Position numbers and translations under genes: made by a program. This document shows, piece by piece, positions 45,594-53,605 of a DNA stretch of 64,000 nt. This DNA is from Streptomyces glomeratus (GTDB lineage Bacteria; Actinomycetota; Actinomycetes; Streptomycetales; Streptomycetaceae): the NCBI RefSeq assembly GCF_021462825.1, contig NZ_JAKEEB010000010.1, forward strand, positions 176,706-240,705, given 5' to 3'. Numbering within the stretch: position 1 is the stretch's first letter; each line of letters begins with the position of its first letter. The notes under the pieces were generated by a model, which saw nothing but the letters and a program-made list of their open reading frames with translations, was not told the origin of the DNA and made no database searches.

Positions 45594-45610
45594 TGCTGCC
45601 TCTGACGGTC
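45594..45610 (+). repeat. Right copy of the 17-bp direct repeat, with radical SAM 3'-end remnant
   Basis: TGCTGCCTCTGACGGTC again. The flanking codons here read LLPLTVRNAAP, matching LLPLTVKNAGP at the end of the radical SAM protein in the same frame, so similarity extends beyond the exact 17 bp. The remnant is untranslated in any credible gene; the next start is at 45738. Confidence 0.8.
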
Positions 45611-45737
45611 CGGAACGCGGCCCCTGCCGCCGGCGGCGACGGAGCAGCCCCGGCCGGCGGTCCCGAATGGAACGGGGGAGTCGCGGACGGGGACCGGGGC
45701 GGGGAAGATCGGAGTTACGGAGGCAGGGTGGTGGCTT

Positions 45738-48176
45738 ATGGGTACGCCGTCGACGCTGTTCAGCGAGAGTCCCGAGGACCCGTTCGCCCTCGGGCGTGCC
45801 GCATCGGCTGTGCTCGACGACGACGGCACGGTGGTCGGCTGGAGCGCGCGTGCACAGGAGCTGCTGGGCTATACGGCCAAGGACGTGATCGGACGGGCGT
45901 GGCAAGACCTCCTGGTCGACGCCCGTGACCTGCCTGTCGTGCGGGCCGCCGCCGCGGACGCCATGAGCAAGGGCGGCTGGTTCGGTGCCCTGCCCATCCG
46001 GCACCGCGACGGACGGCGTGTGGAGATGGGCTTCCGGGCCCGCGCGATCGCCCGTGAGCAGGACGGCCGGGAGTGGTTTCTGGTGGGTGCTCCGGTCGCG
46101 GAGGTCATGGCCTGGCAGCGGGACCGTGCGCTGCTGGACGGCCTGTACCAGCGGTCCCCGATCGGTCTGGTCGTCCACAGCCCCGACAGGAGGGTGCTTC
46201 GGATCAACCGCGCGGTCGCCAAGGCAAGCGGCTACCCGGCCGAGGCGCCGGTCGGCCATCGCCCCCGCGAATTCCTGGTGCCCGAGGACGCAGGCCCGGC
46301 CGAGGAGCGGGTACGCCACGTGCTGGAGACCGGCGAGCCGTTGATCTTCGCGGAGCAGTCCGCCCGGTCACGTCTGGATCCCGGCCGGGAACGGATGGTG
46401 TCCGTCTCGGCGTTCCGGATGGAGGACTCCTCGGGCCGGGTTCTCGGTGTGGCCGAGACGATCGAGGACGTGACCGAGCGCTACCGGGCCCAACGGAGGC
46501 TCACCCTGCTGAACGAGGCGAGCGCCCGGATCGGAACCTCGCTGGACGTTAGACAGACCGCCCGGGAACTGGCCGAGGTGGCGGTCGACGGCCTGGCCGA
46601 CTACTGCTCGGTGGACCTTCTCCAGCCGGTGACGGTCGGTGACGAACCGCGGCCCGGTATAGCTGTTCCGCTGCTGAGAGTAGCGCTCTCGCCTCCGGAT
46701 TCCCGGGTCCCGTACCAGGAGGGCGAGGTGGTCCCGCTCCTTCCGGAATCTCCGCAGGCGCGGTGCCTGGCCGAGCGCCGCCCGATTCTCGAACGGCTGC
46801 TGTCCCTGCGCCCCGAGTGGCATGCCATGGACCAGCGGCGGAAGGAGATCGCCCTGGGTCTCGGCGTTCATTCGCTGATCGTGGTGCCCCTGGTGGCGCG
46901 CGGCCTGATTCTGGGCGTGGTGAGCCTGTGGCGAGCGCGCTACTCGGAGCCTTTCGAGGACGACGACGCCGCGGTGGCCCAGGAGTTCTCCTCGCGTGCG
47001 GCCGTCTGCATCGACAACGCGCGCCGTTTCACCCAGCAGCAGAGCGCCGCTCTGACTCTGCAGCGCAGTCTGCTGCCGAGCGCGGTGTCGGACCTGCCGG
47101 CCGTGGAGGTGGCCTGCCGGTACCTGCCGGCGAGTGGTGAGCTCGGCATCGGCGGTGACTGGTTCGACGTGATCCCGCTGTCGGGTGCCCGGGTCGCCCT
47201 CGTCGTGGGGGACGTGGTCGGCCACGGGATCCACGCCGCGGCCTCGATGGGCCGCCTGCGTGCCGCCGTGCGCACCCTGGCCAGCCTTGACCTGGAACCC
47301 GACGAAGTGGTGGCCCGGCTGGACGATCTGGTCAGTCTGCTGGCCACCGAGGTGGAGGCGAACGCGGGCGGCAACCTGTCCGGGGACGAGCAGGTGCTCG
47401 GGGCCACGTGCGTCTACGCGGTCTACGATCCGGTCTCCCAGCGCTGCTCTCTGGCACGCGCCGGCCACCTGGCACCGTTGGTGTCCACCCCGGACGGCCG
47501 GGTGACCGTGCTCGACCTGCCCGCGGGTCCACCGCTCGGCCTGGGTGGGCTGCCGTTCGAAACGTACGACGTCGAACTCCCCGAGGGCAGCCTGCTCACG
47601 CTCTTCACCGACGGCCTTCTGGAGGCGCGCAACGGCGACATCGACGCGGCGCTGGCGAGCCTGCACCAATGTCTCGCCCACTCCGCCGATCCTCTGGACC
47701 GCACCTGCCGCGGCGTGGTCGAGGCGCTGCTGCCCAGGGGGGACCACCTCCCCACCGACGACATCGCGCTGCTCATCGCCCGTACCCAGGTGCTTCCCCC
47801 ACAGAATGTCGCCTCATGGCAGTTGCCCCTGGAAGCGACGGCCGCTGCCCGCGCCCGGGAGCTGACCACGGCGAAACTGACCGAATGGGGGTTGGCGGAA
47901 GTGGCCTTCACCACCGAGCTGGTGGCCAGCGAGCTGGTCACCAACGCCTACCGGTACGCGGCCGGCCCCGTCACCCTGCGCCTCATCCGTACACAGTGCC
48001 TCATCTGTGAGGTGTCCGACACGAGCCACACCTCCCCCCACCTCCGGCGGGCCCTCAGCACGGACGAGGGCGGACGCGGGCTCTTCCTGGTCGCGCAGCT
48101 CACCGAGCGATGGGGCACCCGCTACACCCACGACGGCAAGACCGTCTGGACGGAGCAGCCTCTGCCGCCCGCATGA
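45738..48176 (+). CDS. PAS-PAS-GAF-PP2C(SpoIIE)-HATPase multidomain signalling protein
   Basis: 812 residues, cytoplasmic. Two PAS domains (~15-120 and ~125-250), a GAF domain (~258-430), a SpoIIE-type PP2C domain (~445-640) with all blocks canonical (IGGDWFDVIPL, GDVVGHGIHAA, ARAGHLAPL, LFTDGLLEARNGD, PTDDIALLIAR), and a C-terminal RsbW-like HATPase domain (~680-805) with N-box SELVTNAYRYA and G-boxes VSDTSHTSPH and DEGGRGLFLVAQL. It should both dephosphorylate a STAS antagonist and act as its kinase or anti-sigma factor, with input from PAS/GAF ligands. Its stop overlaps the likely start of the next gene (ATGA). Confidence 0.93.
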   Translation: MGTPSTLFSESPEDPFALGRAASAVLDDDGTVVGWSARAQELLGYTAKDVIGRAWQDLLVDARDLPVVRAAAADAMSKGGWFGALPIRHRDGRRVEMGFRARAIAREQDGREWFLVGAPVAEVMAWQRDRALLDGLYQRSPIGLVVHSPDRRVLRINRAVAKASGYPAEAPVGHRPREFLVPEDAGPAEERVRHVLETGEPLIFAEQSARSRLDPGRERMVSVSAFRMEDSSGRVLGVAETIEDVTERYRAQRRLTLLNEASARIGTSLDVRQTARELAEVAVDGLADYCSVDLLQPVTVGDEPRPGIAVPLLRVALSPPDSRVPYQEGEVVPLLPESPQARCLAERRPILERLLSLRPEWHAMDQRRKEIALGLGVHSLIVVPLVARGLILGVVSLWRARYSEPFEDDDAAVAQEFSSRAAVCIDNARRFTQQQSAALTLQRSLLPSAVSDLPAVEVACRYLPASGELGIGGDWFDVIPLSGARVALVVGDVVGHGIHAAASMGRLRAAVRTLASLDLEPDEVVARLDDLVSLLATEVEANAGGNLSGDEQVLGATCVYAVYDPVSQRCSLARAGHLAPLVSTPDGRVTVLDLPAGPPLGLGGLPFETYDVELPEGSLLTLFTDGLLEARNGDIDAALASLHQCLAHSADPLDRTCRGVVEALLPRGDHLPTDDIALLIARTQVLPPQNVASWQLPLEATAAARARELTTAKLTEWGLAEVAFTTELVASELVTNAYRYAAGPVTLRLIRTQCLICEVSDTSHTSPHLRRALSTDEGGRGLFLVAQLTERWGTRYTHDGKTVWTEQPLPPA

Positions 48177-50911
48177 CCCGTGACCAACCGCGAACAGCCG
48201 CCTTCCTGCGGCTTCCGCGCCCGTTGCCGCGGCACCTGCGCTGTTGCGGAGCGGAGTGGCCCGGCGGTGCAATCGAGTGTGTGAGGCACTTTGGCGGCGC
48301 TGAGTCCGCCGGCCGCCCCGCTCCCGGGACGGGCGCCGGCCGGAAGGGACTCAAGAACGACGCCCTGGGGATGTTCTCCTCGGTGGTCATCGGGCTGGCG
48401 TCCACCGCCCCGGCCTACAGTCTCGCCGCAACACTGGGGCTCATCGTGGCGGCGGTCGGCCTCCAGGCCCCGATCGTCATCATGCTGTCGGTCGTCCCGA
48501 TGCTGATGATCGCGTACGCCTTCCGGGAGCTCAACGCGAGCAACGCCGACTGCGGAACCACCTTCACCTGGGCGACCCGCGCCTTCGGCCCGCGCACCGG
48601 CTGGATGGGCGGCTGGGGCATCATCGTCGCCAACGTCATCGTCATGGCGAGCCTCGCCGAGATCGCCGGAGCCTACAGCTTTCGATTGGTGGGCCTGGAC
48701 GGGCTGGCCAAGGACCGGCTGTGGACCACCGTGGCGGGCATCGTTTGGATCGCCACGATGACCACGGTCTGCTACGTCGGCATCGAGTTCTCGGCCGCCG
48801 TCCAGCGCTGGCTGCTGTGCCTCGAAGTGGGCATGCTGGTCGTCTTCGCCGTCGCGGCGCTGGTCAGGGTCTACACCAACGCTCCGCCGACGGCGATCCA
48901 TGTCTCCGCCTCCTGGTTCAATCCCCTCGAGGTGACCTCGGCGAAGGCCCTGACGTCGGGCGTCCTGGCGGGGGTCTTCATCTACTGGGGCTGGGACACC
49001 GCCGTCGCGATCAACGAGGAAACCGTCGAGAGCACCCGCATCCCCGGGCGCGCCGCGGTGCTGTCCACCGTGCTGCTCCTGGTCATGTACGCGCTGGTGT
49101 CGACTTCGGCGCAGGCCTTCGCCGGAGTGGGCTCGAAGGGTGTGGGGCTGGGCAACACCGGCAACTCGTCCGATGTCTTCTCGGGACTGGGCCAGACCGT
49201 CTTCGGGACCCACGGCCCAGGGCTCGTCCTGTCGAGACTGCTCATCCTGATGGTCCTGACCTCGGCGCTGGCCTCCACCCAGACCACCATCCTGCCCTTG
49301 GCCCGGACCGTCTTCTCAATGGCGGTCCACAAGGCCGTCCCCGCCCAGTTCGCCCGGGTGCACCGCAGGTTCCTCACGCCGACCTGGTCGACCGTCGGCA
49401 TGGGAGTGGTCTCGATCGCCTTCCTGGTCCTGCTGACCTCCTTCAGCGGGAACGTACTGGCCGACTCGATCGACTCCATCGGCCTCGCGATCACGTTCCA
49501 CTACGGGCTGACCGGGTTCGCCTGCCTCTGGTACCACCGCAAAATCCTCACCCGCAGCACCAAGGACCTCGTATTCAAAGGCGTGCTGCCAGGGCTGGGC
49601 GGGCTGATCATGCTCGTCCTGTTCCTCTACGCCGCGATCGTCTACGCAGCCCCCAAGTACGGCGCCACCAGCGTCGACCTGCCGCTGATCGGACCGACCG
49701 GAGGGGTCACGGTCGTGGGCCTGGGTGCCCTGCTGATCGGCTTGCTGCTGATGCCGGTGGTCACCCGTGGCCACACCGTGGCCCTGAAACTCCAGCGGAA
49801 CATGCTTCCCCGCCACCTGCCGCCGCACACCGCCGTCGACTCGGCGAGCCGCTACATGCCCGCCGACACCGGATCCGGGGTGGGTGGTGACTGGTTCGAC
49901 GTCATTCCGTTGTCGGGCACCCGGGTCGGCCTGGTCGTCGGGGATGTGCTCGGCGGGGGTCTGCGGGCCGCCGCCACGATGGGGCGCCTGCGCACGGGTG
50001 TGCAGGTCCTGGCCCGGCTGGACCTGGTCCCGGACGAGCTGCTCTCCCGTCTCGACGACCTGGTCGAGCAGACCGCGCACGAGAGCGAGGCCGGCCAGGG
50101 CCCGGGCCGCCGGCAGCCTCAGCCCCACGGGGCGCTGGGCGTGACCTGCCTGTACGCCGTGTACGACCCCGCCTCGGGAAAGTGCAGCCTGGCACGGGCC
50201 GGGGAGTCGGTGCTCGCGGTCGTCGAACCGCACACGGGCGTCGTCGACTATCCGGAGCTTCCCCCCGGTCCGCCCCTGGGAATCGGTGGCCCGCCCTACG
50301 AGAGCACGGAGCTGAAGCTTCCGCCGGGTAGTCTCGTCGCCCTTTTCACGGGCGGCCTTCTCCAGGCGGCCGACGGCCGTGCCGCCGGGCTCGCGCGGCT
50401 GTCCGAGGCCCTCGCCGACCACCGGACGCCCCTGGAGGAACTGTGCGACCGGACGGTGACCACCATGCTGCCCGGGCCGGTGGACGAGGACGCGACGCTT
50501 CTCGTGGCCCGCACACGCCTGCTCGACCGGAACCAGTTCACCCAGTGGGAGCTGCCCCCGGATCCGGCGGCGGTCGCCACCATCCGCACCGCCGTCAGCA
50601 AGCAGCTCCGCGACTGGGGGCTGGACGAACTGACGTTCGCCAGCGAGCTCATCGTCAGCGAACTGGTCACCAACGCCATCCGCTACGTCGGCGGCCCGAT
50701 CCAGGTACGCCTGATCCGCGACCGCACGCTGACCTGCGAAGTGTCCGACACCGGCCACACCACGCCCAACCTCCGGCACGCGGCGAACGATGACGAGGGA
50801 GGCCGGGGCCTGTACATCATCGCCCAGATGACCCACCACTGGGGAACGCGCTACACCCCCACCGGCAAGATCATCTGGACCGAGCAGGACCTGCTGACGG
50901 ACGCCCGGTAG
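48173..50911 (+). CDS. Fusion of APC amino-acid permease to degenerate SpoIIE PP2C domain and HATPase domain
   Basis: 912 residues from ATG 48173, which overlaps the previous stop; GTG 48281 is an alternative (876 residues) that drops a Cys/Arg-rich, non-conserved leader. Residues ~60-535 are a full APC permease with about 12 helices, starting KGLKNDALGMFSSVVIGLAS. Without a break, LKLQRNMLPRHLPP opens a PP2C domain (~537-765). Its signatures are altered: GDVLGGG for GDVxGHG, ARAGES for AGH, and LFTGGLLQ for LFTDGLLE, losing a metal-ligand Asp (~726). The C-terminal HATPase (~785-905) looks intact (SELVTNAIRY, VSDTGHTTPN, DEGGRGLYII). The likely role is a membrane sensor with kinase or anti-sigma output. 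Confidence 0.88.
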   Translation: MTRDQPRTAAFLRLPRPLPRHLRCCGAEWPGGAIECVRHFGGAESAGRPAPGTGAGRKGLKNDALGMFSSVVIGLASTAPAYSLAATLGLIVAAVGLQAPIVIMLSVVPMLMIAYAFRELNASNADCGTTFTWATRAFGPRTGWMGGWGIIVANVIVMASLAEIAGAYSFRLVGLDGLAKDRLWTTVAGIVWIATMTTVCYVGIEFSAAVQRWLLCLEVGMLVVFAVAALVRVYTNAPPTAIHVSASWFNPLEVTSAKALTSGVLAGVFIYWGWDTAVAINEETVESTRIPGRAAVLSTVLLLVMYALVSTSAQAFAGVGSKGVGLGNTGNSSDVFSGLGQTVFGTHGPGLVLSRLLILMVLTSALASTQTTILPLARTVFSMAVHKAVPAQFARVHRRFLTPTWSTVGMGVVSIAFLVLLTSFSGNVLADSIDSIGLAITFHYGLTGFACLWYHRKILTRSTKDLVFKGVLPGLGGLIMLVLFLYAAIVYAAPKYGATSVDLPLIGPTGGVTVVGLGALLIGLLLMPVVTRGHTVALKLQRNMLPRHLPPHTAVDSASRYMPADTGSGVGGDWFDVIPLSGTRVGLVVGDVLGGGLRAAATMGRLRTGVQVLARLDLVPDELLSRLDDLVEQTAHESEAGQGPGRRQPQPHGALGVTCLYAVYDPASGKCSLARAGESVLAVVEPHTGVVDYPELPPGPPLGIGGPPYESTELKLPPGSLVALFTGGLLQAADGRAAGLARLSEALADHRTPLEELCDRTVTTMLPGPVDEDATLLVARTRLLDRNQFTQWELPPDPAAVATIRTAVSKQLRDWGLDELTFASELIVSELVTNAIRYVGGPIQVRLIRDRTLTCEVSDTGHTTPNLRHAANDDEGGRGLYIIAQMTHHWGTRYTPTGKIIWTEQDLLTDAR

Positions 50912-50950
50912 CACCCCGGAGGCGCTTCGACGACCGTGAATGACACGGTG

Positions 50951-51364
50951 TCACGGCGTTCTGCGGCGCAGGCTCCTCACGAAGAGCGGCACCGACAGCA
51001 GGAGCAGGGCTCCTTCGACGGCCAGGCTGACCAGCCCGAGCGTTTCCGTCCAATTGCCGACGTCCTCGCGGTAGTCGGGCAGTCCCGGACCCCTGGAGAG
51101 GATGTAGCCGAGCAGGGGGCCGACGGCGACCCCGACTGCCAGCAGACTTCCCGGTCGGACGAGGTCGAGCAGGAGCAGCACGGCGGCGACCACGGCCGCG
51201 ATCTCGAGAACGTGGTAGGCGACGCCGATGTAGTGGGGGCCCCTTGTTGCCGTGATGCCGCCTTGGTCCACGACATGGATGGCGGCCACCGCGAGGCACA
51301 GAAGAGCTGCCGCCCACCTGGCCAACCAGGTAGCCCCCGGCGCCTTTGCGGCGTGGCGTGACAT
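50951..51364 (-). CDS. Small four-helix membrane protein
   Basis: 137 residues from ATG 51364 with four hydrophobic helices: WLARWAAALLCLAVAAIHVV, VAYHVLEIAAVVAAVLLLLDLV, LLAVGVAVGPLLGYIL, and LVSLAVEGALLLLSVPLFV. A basic tail RSLRRRTP follows. The His in AAIHVVDQGG and the loop SRGPGLPDYREDVGNWTETLG are distinctive and recur, to my knowledge, in uncharacterised actinobacterial membrane proteins. Convergent with the permease-phosphatase fusion (39 bp between stops). Function unknown. Confidence 0.75.
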   Translation of the reverse strand: MSRHAAKAPGATWLARWAAALLCLAVAAIHVVDQGGITATRGPHYIGVAYHVLEIAAVVAAVLLLLDLVRPGSLLAVGVAVGPLLGYILSRGPGLPDYREDVGNWTETLGLVSLAVEGALLLLSVPLFVRSLRRRTP

Positions 51365-51867
51365 AGGGAGGTACCTTTTCCTTTCTTCGGCAGCGCGCGC
51401 CTGCCGAGCCCCGGCCCCTCTGCCCGGCCGGCTCCCGAACAGGCGGCGCACCGCACCTGTGTCAGGTCCCAGCCTCGGCGGACGGCTGCTCGCCGTCGCC
51501 CCCGACGGCGCAGACGAGTGACTCGACCGCCGCGGCGAGGCCCTGATCGTCGCCGCGGCGCGCCGCCTGTCCTGGCGGAGGTGTGTTGTGGCCCGCCCTT
51601 ACGCGCGCCTGCCCCTGGCAGCAGGAGCACACCTCCGTGACCGCGGTGTGCTTCCGAGCCCCTTCCTTGACGGTGAGGGGGCCCGGCGGCTTGTGCCGTT
51701 GCCTTGCTGTTGCTGTTGCCGTTGCCGCGTCCGCCGTACGTGCCGGTCTGTTCCGCGGACGGTCACCGGCGTGGCGCGGTGCACGCCGGGAGGTGGGGGA
51801 AACCCCCGTGGGAACAGGGATGTTGGCCGGATGGGAAGGGCGGGCGCGATCCGCGAGGCTCGTGGGC
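51365..51867. other. Divergent intergenic region upstream of the secreted aminopeptidase
   Basis: 503 bases. At 51694-51728 a low-complexity run of GTTGCC/GTTGCT hexamers occurs. A minus-strand frame ending at 51462 has high third-position GC over its last ~45 codons (ending ESLVCAVGGDGEQPSAEAGT) but no good start, so a small gene here is possible and not called. Both flanking promoters must lie in this stretch. Confidence 0.4.
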
Positions 51868-53361
51868 ATGAAACAGACCACTCGCACAAGGGCCGCCTGG
51901 ACGGCCGTCTCCGCCGTAGTCCTGGGCATTGCCGCCCCCTTCGCCGCCACCGTACCCGCATCCGCGGCGGCTGCCGCCCCGGCCTCCTCCCTGCACTGGA
52001 CCCGCTGCGCGGGCAGCGGTCTCGATCCGCGTCAGGAGTGCGCGTCGGTCGAGGTGCCGATGGACTACGCCGACCCGGGCGGGCGGAAGATCGACGTGGT
52101 CATGTCCCGCATACCGAGCGAGAAGCCCGCCACCCGCCGGGGGGCGCTGCTCCTGATCCCCGGCGGGCCCGGCGGTTCCAGCCTCGACGACCCCTCGGGG
52201 AAGGGGCAGAAGTTACCGCAAGCCGTACGGGACACCTACGACCTGATCGGCTTCGCCCCCCGGGGCCTGGCGCCCTCCACCTCCGTGAGCTGCGGCCTCG
52301 ACCACGGTGACCTTGCCGTCTCCAAGCTGCGGCCCTGGCCCGCCCCGGACGGCTCCATCGCCCTGAACATGGCCACCGCCCGGCGGACGGCCGCCGCCTG
52401 CGCCCGCAACGGCGGTGCGCTGATCCGGCACATGGACACGGTCGACGAGGCCCGCGACGTCGACCGCATCCGGGCCGCGCTCGGCGAGCGGAGACTCTCG
52501 GCATGGGGCGTCTCGTACGGTACGTATGTCGGCGCCGTCTACAGCCAGTTGTTCCCCCACCGCACCGACCGCATCGTGCTCGACAGCAACGACGCCCCCG
52601 ACCGGGGCTCCCGGGGCTGGCTCGCGGCGTACGAGGCCGGGGTCGAGGACACCTTCCCCCGGTTCGCCACGTGGGCCTCGGCGCCCGGCAACCCGGACCG
52701 CGTGGCCAGGACGGCGGCCGAAGTACGGCCCCTGTTCCTGCGCCTCGCCGCGCGCCTCGACCGGGCACCGATACCGTGGCCCGGCGCCAACCCCGAGGAG
52801 CTGAACGGGAATGTGCTGCGCCAGACCATGCTGGACAGCCTCTACGCACCCAGCCGCTTCCCCACCCTGGCGAGACTGATGCGGGCGGCACTGCACGGCA
52901 CCGTGCCGCCGGCGCCCGCGGCGCCCCCGGAGCCGCTGCAGCAGAACGTCACCGCGGTCGCCGCCGCGACCATCTGCAACGACGTCGCGTGGCCCAGGTC
53001 GGCGGCCGAGTACCGCAGAGGGGTCACCGAGAGCCGCGAGGAGTATCCGCTGACGGCGGGTATGCCCCGGAACGCCATGGTCTGCGCCGCCTGGCCGTAC
53101 CCGCCCGAGCACACACCGGTGCGCATCACGTCCCACGGACCGTCCAACGTCCTGCTGGTGCAGAACGAACGCGATGTCGCCACTCCCCTGAGCGGCGCCC
53201 GGAAGCTCCGCGACGCTCTCGGTGCCCGCGCCGTCATGGTGACTGTGGACTCCACCGGCCACGGTTCCTACCTCGCCAACGGGAACGCCTGCGGCGACCG
53301 CACCGTCTCCCGCTTCCTGGCGACCGGGGAGCGGCCCTACGAGGACACCCGCTGCGCATAA
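51868..53361 (+). CDS. Secreted alpha/beta-hydrolase, tripeptidyl-aminopeptidase type
   Basis: 497 residues. A Sec signal peptide (basic MKQTTRTR, hydrophobic WTAVSAVVLGIAAPFAATV, cleavage near ASAAA). The hydrolase fold has oxyanion GGPGGS, nucleophile Ser ~215 in WGVSYGTYVG, Asp in NERDVATPL and His in STGHGSYL, with the TAP-like C-terminal segment. Family S33 members remove tripeptides from secreted proteins. Start ATG 51868 has GAGG about 9 nt upstream. Codon 116 is TTA (52213-52215), the only in-frame TTA I found in the window, so translation should depend on the bldA tRNA and be developmentally timed. Confidence 0.93.
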   Translation: MKQTTRTRAAWTAVSAVVLGIAAPFAATVPASAAAAAPASSLHWTRCAGSGLDPRQECASVEVPMDYADPGGRKIDVVMSRIPSEKPATRRGALLLIPGGPGGSSLDDPSGKGQKLPQAVRDTYDLIGFAPRGLAPSTSVSCGLDHGDLAVSKLRPWPAPDGSIALNMATARRTAAACARNGGALIRHMDTVDEARDVDRIRAALGERRLSAWGVSYGTYVGAVYSQLFPHRTDRIVLDSNDAPDRGSRGWLAAYEAGVEDTFPRFATWASAPGNPDRVARTAAEVRPLFLRLAARLDRAPIPWPGANPEELNGNVLRQTMLDSLYAPSRFPTLARLMRAALHGTVPPAPAAPPEPLQQNVTAVAAATICNDVAWPRSAAEYRRGVTESREEYPLTAGMPRNAMVCAAWPYPPEHTPVRITSHGPSNVLLVQNERDVATPLSGARKLRDALGARAVMVTVDSTGHGSYLANGNACGDRTVSRFLATGERPYEDTRCA

Positions 53362-53605
53362 GGGGCTACCGACGAAATGCGGCTCGCGGGCAACCGGGCG
53401 ATGCGCCGGGCGACAGGGAAGCGCTGTTACTGCAAAGATCAGCACCCGCTCGGCCCGGCGCCCGCTCGGACCGCTCCTCGGCGGCCGCGCGGTGGTGGCC
53501 GGGTCGGTGGGCTGGCCCACTCGCGGGCTTCTGCGCCAGCCCACCGACCACGGGCATGTCGGCGTCTACGTCCACTGGGACGGTTACCCCGGCGAACGGC
53601 GGACC

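Noticed and set aside
44200..50911. Arsenic resistance island
   Set aside because: Only an ArsC-like gene is present; arsR, acr3/arsB and arsT are all missing.
51462..51600. Small leftward gene upstream of the secreted aminopeptidase
   Set aside because: The last ~45 codons have coding-like composition, but there is no credible start with a ribosome binding site and no family match, so it was left in the intergenic note.
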